From assembly GCA_014240065.1 (NCBI GenBank), contig JAAZXR010000032.1, positions 4,647 to 45,709 of the forward strand: a stretch of 41,063 bases of DNA. Reading direction: 5' to 3'. The position numbers were made by a program, and so were the translations under genes. This stretch comes from Myxococcales bacterium (GTDB lineage: Bacteria > Myxococcota_A > Polyangia > Nannocystales > Nannocystaceae). Below the pieces are notes generated by a model, which was not told the DNA's origin, searched no databases, and worked only from the letters and a program-made list of their open reading frames with translations. Of this stretch, positions 1-8,086 are shown in pieces; within the stretch, counting starts at the first letter, position 1; every line of letters starts with the position of its first letter.

Positions 1-520
1 GCGAGGGGGTGGCGCTCAAGGTCGCGATCTCATGGCGTCCAAACGTCGCGAGCGCCCGCAAAATCGGTGGGGCGTCCGCGTCATCGGCGGCGTAGATTTC
101 GGATGCTTCTTCGAGTCGCCACTCCGCGACCAATAGACCCCCGAGCTGTGCGCGGGCCAGCCACTGTCGCTCCGGGCTGACCCCACCGTCTTCACTCATC
201 GCGAGGCGGCGTCGAAGGGCCTGCTCGATGCTGCGCTGTTGACCCGACTCCAGCGCTCTGCGGAGGGTTTCAGCTTGGTGGAGCGCGAGCTCCGCCCGAC
301 GTTGGGACACCAACAGCAGCCCGACGCCGCTCCCGATGGCGAAGGCGGCGAGGGCGGCGGTCCCCGGCCCACATCCGGTGCACATGGCGAGCCCGAGCAA
401 GAGCATCCACTGCGCTGCTGTGAAGCGTCGGTGCACCGTGGGAGTGTAGCGTGTCTCGCGGCGCGCCTGACGTTGAATTGGCGGGCTCAAAGCGGCGGCT
501 TCGCGCCAAGGTTGAGGCAC
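1..520 (-). CDS. Membrane protein with TPR-like helices, 5' part only (runs off left edge)
   Basis: This frame stays open from a GTG at 520 to the window edge (173 codons) and its 3' end lies outside the window. The N-terminus is basic. A strongly hydrophobic stretch at about residues 38-71 could form one long or two short membrane segments. Amphipathic helices rich in Ala, Leu, Arg and Glu follow (about 75-165), of the kind seen in TPR or coiled-coil proteins, including the segment LRRALESGQQRSIEQALRRR. I do not recognise a family. The GTG at 520 has an AGGCGAG-like ribosome site about 10 bases upstream; a second GTG at 436 is possible and has no such site. An in-frame stop lies just upstream of the 520 start. 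The gene sits downstream of the HNH gene on the same strand, separated from it by a strong hairpin. Confidence 0.6.
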   Translation of the reverse strand, partial: MPQPWREAAALSPPIQRQARRETRYTPTVHRRFTAAQWMLLLGLAMCTGCGPGTAALAAFAIGSGVGLLLVSQRRAELALHQAETLRRALESGQQRSIEQALRRRLAMSEDGGVSPERQWLARAQLGGLLVAEWRLEEASEIYAADDADAPPILRALATFGRHEIATLSATPS

Positions 521-550
521 GCGGGGGGCGCTCGCCTGGGGTTCACGCGG

Positions 551-586
551 CGGTCTCGCAGGGTGTGATCACCCGCTGCGAGACCG
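551..586. repeat. Strong inverted repeat (possible terminator) between HNH gene and left-edge gene
   Basis: The arms CGGTCTCGCA (551-560) and TGCGAGACCG (577-586) are perfectly complementary over 10 bp. An inner GGGTG/CACCC pairing sits inside them. On the minus strand it lies directly downstream of the HNH gene stop, so it may stop or attenuate transcription into the next minus-strand gene. There is no T-run after it, so a protein-binding palindrome is an equal possibility. Confidence 0.5.
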
Positions 587-593
587 GATCATT

Positions 594-878
594 TCAGCGC
601 CGGCAGTCGAGGCGCGAGCCCTCGAGGACGTTGCATCGGGTGCAGGCGATGGCGAAGTTATCGAGGGAGTCCTCGCCGCCATGGTTCTTCGGGATCATGT
701 GTTCGACGTTCGCAGACGAGGACGCCTCGCCTGCGGGTGTGATCGTGTGACGCCGTCCGCGATGGAACCACTTGCCGGAGCGCACCCGCTGGCGTGAAGA
801 CCCGACGCGCCGCTCCTCAAAGGTTCGATTGGTGGCGGCCGCCCAGAGCAAGAGCCGGTGGATTTCGGAGGAGGTCAC
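594..878 (-). CDS. Small HNH endonuclease-family protein
   Basis: This 94-residue protein carries an HNH nuclease core in its C-terminal half: EHMIPKNHGGEDSLDNFAIA followed by CTRCN. These supply the first His, the central Asn and the closing metal-binding residues of the beta-beta-alpha-Me fold. The N-terminus is a short basic helix region that may contact DNA. The reading frame is open further upstream, but that extension overlaps the divergent HAD gene and does not look like protein. I therefore start at the GTG at 878, just before TSSEIHR. HNH proteins of this size are often stand-alone chromosomal nucleases of unknown target. No phage or restriction genes are adjacent, so the biological role is open. 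Confidence 0.75.
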   Translation of the reverse strand: MTSSEIHRLLLWAAATNRTFEERRVGSSRQRVRSGKWFHRGRRHTITPAGEASSSANVEHMIPKNHGGEDSLDNFAIACTRCNVLEGSRLDCRR

Positions 879-935
879 GTGACTGCGTGGGTCTTTAGAG
901 CGTGACAGCCGCAGCGAATATCGGCACCATGGGGC

Positions 936-1649
936 GTGGACTCTCCGGGGATTCAGGTCGTCACTTTTGACTGCTACGGAACCCTCGTAGATTGGGAGGC
1001 CGGTATTTTGTCCGCGGTCTTGCCGTTGCTCGCGGGCTACGGGGTCGAGCGCGACTCGCGTCGCGTGCTGGAGGCGTTCGCGAGGGCTGAGGCCGCGATC
1101 GAAGCGCAGACCCCCTTCATTCGCTACGCCGAGGTGCTGCGTCGGACCTTCGTCCAGATGGCGAAAGATCTTGGATTCACACCGCGGCCCGACGACGCCG
1201 GGGTGCTCCTCGACACCTTTCACAGCTGGCCGATCTTCTCCGACACCACGGAGGGGCTGCGACGAATCGCGTCCTGCGTCCCGATCGGCCTGATCTCCAA
1301 TGTGGATGACGAGCTCGTAGCGCACACCATTCGTCGTCTCGATGCCCCATTCTCGACCGTCGTGACGGCGGAGCAGGTCGGGGCATACAAGCCCGACTCA
1401 CGGGTCTTCGAGCGAGCGGCTGATGTCTTGCGTCGCGCCAAGACCTCCACGCGCCAGGGGTGGTTGCACGCCGGACAGAGCGCGTTCCATGATCTCGCGC
1501 CCGCTCGCGCCTTCGGCCTCGCCACCGCGCACGTCCTCCGCGCGAACAGTCGCGGAGCTTCGGCAGTCCCGTCGTGCGCCTTCGAGGCTGACGTGGTCGC
1601 GGCGACGGTGATGGCGCTCGCCGATCACGTCGAGGAGCGCCGGTCATGA
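936..1649 (+). CDS. HAD-superfamily hydrolase, 2-haloacid dehalogenase-like
   Basis: This 237-residue protein has the haloacid dehalogenase motifs in order. Motif I is TFDCYGTLVDW, with Asp12 as nucleophile and the DxYGT form typical of L-2-haloacid dehalogenase-type enzymes. Motif II is LISNVDD (Ser). The conserved Lys lies in GAYKPDSRVFE, and the acidic motif in GQSAFHDLAPARAFGL. The length matches the family. The reaction is probably hydrolysis of a small phosphate ester or a carbon-halogen bond, and sequence alone does not tell which. The GTG start at 936 sits six residues before motif I. Its stop overlaps the start of the uracil-DNA glycosylase gene (ATGA), so the two are translationally coupled. 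Both are DNA-base or small-molecule clean-up type enzymes, but a functional link is only inference. Confidence 0.85.
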   Translation: MDSPGIQVVTFDCYGTLVDWEAGILSAVLPLLAGYGVERDSRRVLEAFARAEAAIEAQTPFIRYAEVLRRTFVQMAKDLGFTPRPDDAGVLLDTFHSWPIFSDTTEGLRRIASCVPIGLISNVDDELVAHTIRRLDAPFSTVVTAEQVGAYKPDSRVFERAADVLRRAKTSTRQGWLHAGQSAFHDLAPARAFGLATAHVLRANSRGASAVPSCAFEADVVAATVMALADHVEERRS

Positions 1650-2341
1650 GTCGTCGTGGCGCGAGGACGTTGCGGGGGTTGAACCGCGAGATAGTTCGCT
1701 GCGAGCGTTGCCCGCGGCTGCGCGCGTGGTGTGAGAGCGTCGTCGAGAACCCACGAGCGTCGTACCGCTCCCAGCGTTATTGGGGCAAGCCGGTGCCGTC
1801 GTTCGGTGATGATCATCCGCGCGTGTTGGTGGTCGGGCTCGCGCCGGGGGCCCACGGGGCCAACCGCACCGGTCGCATGTTCACGGGGGACAGCTCCGGT
1901 GACTGGCTGTTCGAGGCGCTTCATGCGGCGGAGCTGTGCGCTCACCCGAGGTCCACGTCGCGCAAGGACGGGCAAGAGCTGTACGGCGTTCGGATTAGTG
2001 GCGTCGTCCACTGCGCGCCACCGGGAAACAAGCCGCTCCGGGAGGAGCGGGACGCGTGTCGCCCCTACCTCGCGCGAGAGATCGATTTATGTGGTGAGGA
2101 CCTCAAGGTGGTGGTCGCGCTCGGCGGGTTCGCGTGGGACGGGGTGCTCTGGGCGCTGCGGGAGCGAGGATATCCGCGGACGCCCAAACCAAAGTTTGGG
2201 CATGGCGTGAGCGTACGAGTGGGTCCATATGAGCTCTTGGGGTGCTTTCACCCCAGCCAACTCAACACGTTCACGGGCAGGTTGACGAGACCGATGCTGC
2301 GCGATGTGTTCAGGGAGGCGAAGCGGCGGGGCGACGCGTGA
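1646..2341 (+). CDS. Uracil-DNA glycosylase, family 5 (UDGb-like)
   Basis: Predicted base-excision repair enzyme that removes uracil and possibly other deaminated bases from DNA. It has 231 residues. The family-5 signature is clear: GLAPGAHGANRTGRMFTGD at about 64-82, with Ala-Gly-Ala-His rather than the catalytic Asp or Asn of other UDG families, and the C-terminal HPSQLNTFTGRLT motif. Four cysteines (about 19, 22, 123 and 138, in RCERCP and CAPPGNKP...C) are placed as in the [4Fe-4S] cluster of these enzymes. The ATG overlaps the HAD stop codon in ATGA. It converges on the histidine kinase gene with an 11-base gap. Family-5 enzymes are reported to act on uracil, hypoxanthine and xanthine. 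Confidence 0.93.
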   Translation: MSRRGARTLRGLNREIVRCERCPRLRAWCESVVENPRASYRSQRYWGKPVPSFGDDHPRVLVVGLAPGAHGANRTGRMFTGDSSGDWLFEALHAAELCAHPRSTSRKDGQELYGVRISGVVHCAPPGNKPLREERDACRPYLAREIDLCGEDLKVVVALGGFAWDGVLWALRERGYPRTPKPKFGHGVSVRVGPYELLGCFHPSQLNTFTGRLTRPMLRDVFREAKRRGDA

Positions 2342-2352
2342 GCAGACCCAGA

Positions 2353-3414
2353 TCAACGAATCGGGAGCGCCACGGTCACGACGGTGCCGCGCCCAGGGTC
2401 GCTCACCACGTCCACGTTACCGCCGAGCTTCGAGATCAATTGACGGACCACAGAGAGCCCGATGCCGCTCCCGTCCTCACCCTTGGTCGTGAAATCGCGC
2501 TCGAACATCTGCGCTCGAATCTCCGGTGCGACCCCCGGGCCGTTGTCACCGATGCGAATCATCGCGACTGACCAGTCTGTGTCCGCTTGAAGCCAGACCC
2601 TCGACATCGGTCGGTCACAACTCAAGAGCGCGTCGATGGCGTTGCCGACGAGATTTGAGAGGACCTGATGCAACACCCCTGGGCGGACGTTGAGGATGGC
2701 GTCGCCGGCTGAGAAAGTGCTGGAGAACTTGATCTCAAGATCGTCGCGGTGACGGTAGGCTGACTGAAACATGGTGCAGCAGTTGGAGCACACCGTGAAG
2801 AGATCAGAGGCGACATCCCGGCGGCCTTGAGGGGCGCCGTCGAGCATATCTTCAACCTGTACACACATCCGGTCGACGGCTTGTCTCATCAAAGGCACCA
2901 GCTCGCGGTGGGGGTGGCTTGGGTCTTCGAGCATCGACACCAACATGCGCAGCGGATGCAGCTCGTTCTTGAGCTCGTGAGCGAGTGTTCGCGCGTCGTC
3001 GAGATCGAGGGCGTAGGTCCCAGAGTTATTCGCGTCGGAGTATTCCGCCTGTGTTCGCGCCATTAACGAGCGGGTTCGGTGGGCGAGCACCTCCGTGTTG
3101 ACGGTTCGAATGGAGCAATCGTCCGCACCCAGCTGAAGGAATATTTCCTTACTAAGGTCGTCTTCTGGTGCTGTGAGAATCATCATGGGGACGAGCGGCG
3201 CCCGTGGACGGATTTGACGAACAAGATCGTAGGGGTCGCCGCCGAGCTCGCCCACGTCGAGACACACGAGGCTCGGTTGACCGTGATAGAGCGCGTCGAT
3301 GAGCGCCTTGCTGCTGGTGAATCTCCGCTGCCTAAAACCAATATGTTGAAGCGCTCTCTCCATCGCATCATGAGTCGCGACGGGCGGCGACAAGACGTAG
3401 GCGATCGCATTCAT
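2353..3414 (-). CDS. Histidine kinase with N-terminal degenerate receiver domain
   Basis: A 353-residue soluble sensor kinase with no membrane segment. Residues 1-115 have a receiver-like fold, with Asp53 in CLDVGE at the usual phosphorylation position. The acidic pair after strand 1 is missing (YVLSPP), and the conserved Lys near GADDCSIR is Arg, so it is probably a pseudo-receiver. The phospho-acceptor is His146 in LAHELKNELHP. The catalytic ATPase follows: N box at about 250-263 (HQVLSNLVGNAIDAL), G1 IGDNGPG at about 288-294, then FTTKG and GSGIGLSVV. No partner response regulator lies in the window, so it is an orphan kinase. The ATG lies immediately after AAAGG with almost no spacer, which is unusual. 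The cognate signal is unknown. Confidence 0.92.
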   Translation of the reverse strand: MNAIAYVLSPPVATHDAMERALQHIGFRQRRFTSSKALIDALYHGQPSLVCLDVGELGGDPYDLVRQIRPRAPLVPMMILTAPEDDLSKEIFLQLGADDCSIRTVNTEVLAHRTRSLMARTQAEYSDANNSGTYALDLDDARTLAHELKNELHPLRMLVSMLEDPSHPHRELVPLMRQAVDRMCVQVEDMLDGAPQGRRDVASDLFTVCSNCCTMFQSAYRHRDDLEIKFSSTFSAGDAILNVRPGVLHQVLSNLVGNAIDALLSCDRPMSRVWLQADTDWSVAMIRIGDNGPGVAPEIRAQMFERDFTTKGEDGSGIGLSVVRQLISKLGGNVDVVSDPGRGTVVTVALPIR

Positions 3415-3828
3415 CCTTTACAACTATGCGCGAAATCTCGCCGAAGATCGATGTTTGGAGTATTTGATGCTCGCTCGTGTGCTGTCATGTAGGTAGGAGT
3501 GTTCGCCGCTCCTTCAACGAGACGTCTTAAGTTGCGCACACAACCCCTGATCATTTTGAGAACCCACGGGCGCTGAAAGCTCGCGTCGTCGTCTCCATAT
3601 GAAGATTTTCGCGCTGTGTGTCGACGTCTCAATCTGACGCGGACGAGCGAGCGTCGGTCGCGCGATTTGGAGAGACGCGAATCGAGGTGCCGGCCGGATT
3701 TGTCGCCGCGAGGGCGGCGCACCGGGGCCGGGCCGCATCGAGGGTCGCGGAGGACGCTGTTCGTCGGGTGTCCGCGGCGTGAAACGACCGCGAACAAGGC
3801 GGCGCTTTGGCGCGATCAACTCTCACTC
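3415..3828. other. Intergenic region without convincing gene
   Basis: About 410 bases between the kinase start and the tRNA-Ser terminator. Short open frames on both strands are arginine- and proline-rich with no domain or codon pattern of a real protein. The part next to 3415 must hold the kinase promoter, but I see no clear -35/-10 pair. Confidence 0.5.
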
Positions 3829-3870
3829 AAAACGCGCACGAGAATCCCAAGTCGGGCGGTCTCGTGCGCG
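3829..3870 (-). terminator. Rho-independent terminator of tRNA-Ser
   Basis: On the minus strand an 11-bp perfect stem (CGCGCACGAGA at 3833-3843 with TCTCGTGCGCG at 3860-3870) is followed by TTTTGAGTGAG. It begins 18 bases past the tRNA 3' end, the expected place for its terminator. Confidence 0.8.
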
Positions 3871-3888
3871 TTCGAGCGCGGACTTCGT

Positions 3889-3978
3889 TGGCGGAGGAGG
3901 TGGGATTCGAACCCACGGAAGCCTTTCAACTTCGCCGGATTTCAAGTCCGGTGCCTTCAACCACTCGACCACTCCCCC
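3889..3978 (-). tRNA. tRNA-Ser (anticodon UGA)
   Basis: A 90-base tRNA with an encoded CCA end. The acceptor stem is GGGGGAG with CTCCTCC (one G-T pair) and the discriminator base is G. The anticodon stem CCGGA/TCCGG closes the loop CTTGAAA, giving anticodon TGA, which reads UCA-type serine codons. The long variable arm between the anticodon and T arms is the hallmark of serine tRNAs, and the T loop GGTTCGAATCC is standard. It has its own promoter and terminator. Confidence 0.97.
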
Positions 3979-3993
3979 GAGCGTTGGCCTGGG

Positions 3994-4022
3994 AGTATCC
4001 GCGAACCGAGGCGAACTTACAA
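3994..4022 (-). promoter_or_regulatory. Sigma70-type promoter of tRNA-Ser
   Basis: On the minus strand TTGTAA (4017-4022) and GATACT (3994-3999) are separated by exactly 17 bases and lie 15 bases upstream of the mature tRNA 5' end. Each matches the housekeeping consensus at four of six positions. Confidence 0.6.
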
Positions 4023-4099
4023 GATCGGAGTGAAGTCGCGTCTCCCCCTCCAATTCGCCTCTCAACCAGGGGTCGAGGCGGCTCAGGAATGCGCGGGTG

Positions 4100-7000
4100 T
4101 TACAGGCGCGAGAGCTTCCGTTTGACAGACGGCAGCCCCGCCTCACCTTCGGGTGCCGAGTCGATGTAGACCGTGTAGATCGAGCGCGCCGCCCCGCGGT
4201 CGCCCTGCGCTTCGTGAGCGTGGCCCAAGCGCTTGAGGAGATCGAAGAAGTATGGATCGTCCTTGGTGATCAGTTTCCGGGCTTTCGCGAGGGTGCGGAT
4301 CACGTCCTTGTGCTTGTTGGCGTTGCCGTAGAGTCGCCCGGCCCAATACAGCGGTTCGAAGTCTTGAGCGTCGAGGCGGGCGGCGCGTTCGAACGCCTCG
4401 AGCGCGCCCTTGGTGTCGCCAATGTCCCGCTTTGCGAGGCCGATGGCGGTGACCGCGTAGCTAAACTTCTTGCTCCGCTTCACCAGCGGCTCAAGCACCT
4501 CGATCGCCTTTTGTGCGCTCCCGGCGTACGCGAGCTGTCTACCAAATAGCGCCGCGGCCTCGTCGTATAGCGGATCAATTTCAACGGCGCGCTGGTACGC
4601 CAAGGTCGCGTCCTTGACCCTGCCGTTGTACTCGAAGCCCTGGCCGCGCCACATCTCGAGCTCGGCGGAGGGCTGCTTGGGATTCGCGAGTTCAAGCTCG
4701 AGCAAGCCCCCTGGAAAGTCGCCAGTGCGAATCAGGATTTGACCCTTCACCATGTGGGCCTCCCACGAGGTCGGGTTCATCGCCAACACCACGTCGATCA
4801 GCGCGCTCGCGTCTTCCAGTCGATCTTGTTGGAGGCGAAGTCGGGCGCCTGTGATGACCAGCTCTTCGCTCGAATCCTCCGGCTTGGCGAGTTGGGAGCC
4901 GATGATGTCCTCAAGCTCTTGGAGGCGATTCCTCTTCAGGAGGATCTTCCCCAGGGGGGCGGTGAGCCCCGGGTAGCCGGAGGTCCGCTCAAACAGCTTA
5001 AGCAGCGCCTTCTCCCCCGACTTCTTCTGCCCACCGCTAATCTGCGCGATGCCAAGGGCGAGCAGGGCGTCGTTTTCTCCCGGATATTCCTTGAGCGCGC
5101 GCTTCGCTGCGTCGTGACTCTTGGCCCACTCACTCATCGACGCGTAGACCTTCGCTCGTCCGAGGTGGAGTCGCGACAGACTCTTGGCCTTGAGGGGCAT
5201 GTCATCGGTGATTTTTTCGAGCGCTTCGACGTGCGTGTCGAGGGTCGCGAGCGCGTCGGCGAATTTGCGACGAGTCGTCTGGAGTCGCGCGTCGGCGACA
5301 CTCGCGGCGACGAAGGAAAGGTCTTGCTCCGCCAGCTCACCGATGAGCTTGCGCACCCCCGCGCGGTCGTCACGAATGCCGAGCACCCGGGTTTGGATCT
5401 CGCCGCTCTTGAGCGTGGCGCCGAGCTCGGAGAGCGTCGCAGCCTTCGCGAGGGCATCCTCTCCTTCCCCCGCGCGGATGTCCGCGAGCGCCCCCTGGAA
5501 CAACACGTCGATGTCCTTGGGGCTCTCGGCCAGGATGCGATTGGCGTTCTGCCGCGCGGCTCGATAGCGGCCTGCGGCGTTCGAGAATTCGAGCTGCATC
5601 ACCGCGAGGTCGCGGTTATCAGAGCGTTTGATCGCCTCGTCAAACAGGCGCGCTGCGACAGCGATCTCTCCCTTGCGCATGGCGAGGCTCGCGCGGAGGC
5701 CCACGAGGATGGCTTGGTGGGCCTCGCTCGTGGTCTCGATCGACGGGAGGGCGTCGGCGAGCTCGGCGGCGTTCCTGAGGGCGCCCGCGTTGATCTCGGC
5801 GCGGAGCAGGGCCTCGCAAATTCCGAGGTGAGACGGGTTCGCCTCATGGAGAGAGATCAGCGCGTCGAGTCCCTTTGGATCCCCCGCGTCGTACTGGATT
5901 TCGGCGTGGGTCAGGGCGGTCGCGAGATCGTCGGGCGCCGCAGATTCGGCGATCCCTCCGATCACTGTGAGCGCCTCCACGAACTTGTCGAGCTCGTGCA
6001 GCGCCCACGCGCGGTACAGCTGTGAGCGCGCGTCTTCTCCGTCGAACAAAGGGAGCGCCTGAATCGGGTTCGATTGGACCAAGTGGCCGAGGCCCGCGAC
6101 CCGGTGTACTTCTGGGCGAGGATCCGTGCCGAGGCTGTCGACCATGCTCAGCCCCTTGGCCGCGAGCACCGGATCGGGGCCGTAGCGCAGCGCCCGGAGA
6201 AGCACCGCCTCTGCCTCGCCAATTCGGTCTGCTTTTTGTTCGGCGAGGGCTTGAGCTTGCTGATAGCCCTGCGGTGTGTCGAGGACGAGCCGCTCGAGGA
6301 TCGCCGGATCGCGCTCGACCGATTCCCCCTTCGGGGGAGCGGCGATCGGGGATTCGGTGGTCGGAACGTCAGCCTCCGCGTCAGGGTTATGCGCAGGTGT
6401 GGTGGCAGCTTCATCGCCTGTGATGAGCGGCAAGAACTCATCGAGCGCACCTGTCGCGTACGCGGCGCCGCCAACACCCACGACCAGCGCCGTCAACACT
6501 CCGATCTTGAGGCCAGCGGACACGGAGCGGGCGGGCGCCGGCGAAGTGAAGGGGGAGGTCGGGAGCGGGATATTGTTCTCGCTCGGGGGCTCGAGCGGGA
6601 CGGGCGAGGTGTGGTCTGTCTCGTGGGCGTCCACGAGGTTGGCGGAGCCGCGGCCGCGAGCCATGCTCTGCGCGCTGGGATCCGGGAGCGCGTCAAGGTC
6701 GAGCTCGAGCGCTTCGACGGTGTCTGGAGCGGCGGCGGAAGCGGCGGATAATTCGGGGGGTGCTTGGCGCGAGTCGGCGATGGGGGTGGGGAGGTTGAGA
6801 TCCTCGATCGGTGTGGGCAGGTCCAGGTCCTCGAGCGGTGTGGGCAGGTTGAGGTCGTCGTCGAAGGAGCCACCGAGGAGCTCATCTTCGGACCCGCCGA
6901 GACCCATGCCACCGTCCGGATGAGGGAGGTCGAGTTCCATTGGGCTCTCGTCGAGTGACCCCGCGCCGATGCCGATGGCCGCCCCTTCCTCAAACTCGAT

Positions 7001-7237
7001 CTCGCGCGCGCTGCCCTCGTTCTCGGGGTCGTCCGCGGGCGGACTCTTGGCGCTCGCCGGCATGGGAGGGAGGTCGAGGGACACGCCTGGCATGTCAAAA
7101 TCCTCGTCGTCTTCGTTGCCAATATGGGCGACGGGCTCGGGTGGCGCGAATCCCATGAAATGGCCGCATCGGCGACACGTGGTGGTGGAGAGGGGATGGA
7201 GCGCAGCGCGGCCGCAGGAAGAACAGGTTTGCATCAC
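4100..7237 (-). CDS. Large zinc-ribbon, single-TM, TPR-repeat protein
   Basis: A 1045-residue protein in three parts. Residues 1-27 hold a zinc ribbon with two Cys-x2-Cys pairs (CSSC, CRRC). Residues 30-235 are acidic, low in complexity, and include a tandem nine-residue LPTP-E-DL-type repeat. One membrane helix follows (about 245-265, GVLTALVVGVGGAAYATGAL). The remaining 750 or so residues are helical hairpins with TPR spacing (for example AYQRAVEIDPLYDEAAALFG), ending with the repeats GALEAFERAARLDAQDFEPL and nearby. The ribbon would face the cytoplasm and the TPR array the periplasm, where it probably scaffolds a multiprotein assembly. This layout is familiar from myxobacterial proteins of unknown role. 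The start is GTG directly followed by ATG (7234); GAGGA lies 9 bases before the GTG. It is divergent from the DTW gene across 48 bases. Confidence 0.9.
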   Translation of the reverse strand: MMQTCSSCGRAALHPLSTTTCRRCGHFMGFAPPEPVAHIGNEDDEDFDMPGVSLDLPPMPASAKSPPADDPENEGSAREIEFEEGAAIGIGAGSLDESPMELDLPHPDGGMGLGGSEDELLGGSFDDDLNLPTPLEDLDLPTPIEDLNLPTPIADSRQAPPELSAASAAAPDTVEALELDLDALPDPSAQSMARGRGSANLVDAHETDHTSPVPLEPPSENNIPLPTSPFTSPAPARSVSAGLKIGVLTALVVGVGGAAYATGALDEFLPLITGDEAATTPAHNPDAEADVPTTESPIAAPPKGESVERDPAILERLVLDTPQGYQQAQALAEQKADRIGEAEAVLLRALRYGPDPVLAAKGLSMVDSLGTDPRPEVHRVAGLGHLVQSNPIQALPLFDGEDARSQLYRAWALHELDKFVEALTVIGGIAESAAPDDLATALTHAEIQYDAGDPKGLDALISLHEANPSHLGICEALLRAEINAGALRNAAELADALPSIETTSEAHQAILVGLRASLAMRKGEIAVAARLFDEAIKRSDNRDLAVMQLEFSNAAGRYRAARQNANRILAESPKDIDVLFQGALADIRAGEGEDALAKAATLSELGATLKSGEIQTRVLGIRDDRAGVRKLIGELAEQDLSFVAASVADARLQTTRRKFADALATLDTHVEALEKITDDMPLKAKSLSRLHLGRAKVYASMSEWAKSHDAAKRALKEYPGENDALLALGIAQISGGQKKSGEKALLKLFERTSGYPGLTAPLGKILLKRNRLQELEDIIGSQLAKPEDSSEELVITGARLRLQQDRLEDASALIDVVLAMNPTSWEAHMVKGQILIRTGDFPGGLLELELANPKQPSAELEMWRGQGFEYNGRVKDATLAYQRAVEIDPLYDEAAALFGRQLAYAGSAQKAIEVLEPLVKRSKKFSYAVTAIGLAKRDIGDTKGALEAFERAARLDAQDFEPLYWAGRLYGNANKHKDVIRTLAKARKLITKDDPYFFDLLKRLGHAHEAQGDRGAARSIYTVYIDSAPEGEAGLPSVKRKLSRL
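6783..6861 (-). repeat. Tandem 27-base repeats coding LPTP-type units
   Basis: Three consecutive, imperfect 27-base copies inside the TPR gene encode nine-residue units of the form DLNLPTPxE. They lie in the acidic linker before the membrane helix. Copy number could vary without shifting the frame. Confidence 0.7.
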
Positions 7238-7285
7238 GACGGGTAGTCCTCGAAAGAGCCACGGCAGGATATCACCTCAGGGGCA

Positions 7286-8086
7286 ATGGCGGTGCCGTGG
7301 GCTTTACCGTGGCTCAAGGTGAGTCTACTGTCCACCCACCGGGAAATGGGCGGTCAACGGAGATTTCAGGCGACGCGGTGTCAGCGGTGCGGGTTGCACG
7401 AGACGCTGTGCGCGTGTGAGAGCGCACCGCGCGTGGAGCTCGGCACGCCGATCGTGGTGGTGCAGCACAACAAGGATTGCCGAAAACCGACCAATACGGT
7501 GCGAATCTTGACCGCGTGCTTGCCGAACTGCGCGGTCACACGCTACGCCGTGCGGGGCGCTGAGTTCGACCCAGCTCCGTTTACGTCGGCCGGTGAAGTG
7601 GACTGGTGCTTGCTGTTTCCGCGCACCGACGACGCACAGGTGACGGACGCCCCGCGACAGCTCGGCGTCGACGAATTCCGCCGCGGTTCGTGCCGAGATC
7701 GCCGCCGCGGGATCGTGGTGGTCGACGGGACGTGGGCGCAGGCGAGGAGGATGCGGCGGCGTCTCGACGCGCTGCGCTCGCTGCCGACTTTCCAGCTGCC
7801 GCCGGGGCCTGTGACGCGGTGGACGGTGCGATCCCAGTCCGATCCCGGACGGATGAGCACAGCGGAGGCGACGATCCGTGCGCTCGCCATTTGTGAAGGG
7901 GCGACGGCGCTGCGGCCAGTGCAGCGTTACTTCAATCTCGTGAGCGCGCGCATGATGTTCATGAAGTCTGCGCTGTCGACACCGGAGGTCCCCGCCGAAT
8001 GGAGCGACGATGTGATTTTTGAGGAGTCGCTCATCCTCGAGGAGCGGGACACGTCGAGCGGCACCACCGACACGTCGAGCGGTTAG
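7286..8086 (+). CDS. DTW-domain tRNA-uridine aminocarboxypropyltransferase
   Basis: Predicted to transfer the 3-amino-3-carboxypropyl group of S-adenosylmethionine to a uridine in tRNA (acp3U), as shown for DTW-domain enzymes such as TapT. The name-giving D-T-W motif is present as VVVDGTWAQARRM at about residue 144-156. An N-terminal cysteine cluster (RCQRCGLHETLCAC, about 31-44) is typical of the family, and the conserved HNKDCRKPTNT and RYFNLVSARMMF segments are present. The reading frame offers starts at 7286 (ATG), 7319 (GTG) and 7346 (ATG). Family members usually begin shortly before the cysteine cluster, so 7346 is quite possible. The C-terminus carries a short repeated DTSSG tail. Its stop codon interlocks with that of crtE on the other strand (TTAG). 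Confidence 0.9.
   Translation: MAVPWALPWLKVSLLSTHREMGGQRRFQATRCQRCGLHETLCACESAPRVELGTPIVVVQHNKDCRKPTNTVRILTACLPNCAVTRYAVRGAEFDPAPFTSAGEVDWCLLFPRTDDAQVTDAPRQLGVDEFRRGSCRDRRRGIVVVDGTWAQARRMRRRLDALRSLPTFQLPPGPVTRWTVRSQSDPGRMSTAEATIRALAICEGATALRPVQRYFNLVSARMMFMKSALSTPEVPAEWSDDVIFEESLILEERDTSSGTTDTSSG

Noticed and set aside
594-878. Phage or restriction island around the HNH gene
   Set aside because: No integrase, portal, methyltransferase or other phage-like gene is nearby, and composition does not change.
594-1325. 243-codon form of the HNH protein
   Set aside because: The extra N-terminal part overlaps the HAD gene in antisense and lacks protein character; only the last 94 residues form the HNH protein.
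3616-4169. Open frames overlapping the tRNA-Ser gene
   Set aside because: They read through the tRNA, its terminator and its promoter and are Arg-rich.
8083-8086. Interlocked stop codons of the DTW and crtE genes (TTAG)
   Set aside because: Real and neat, but convergent stop overlaps are common in dense genomes and need no special explanation.
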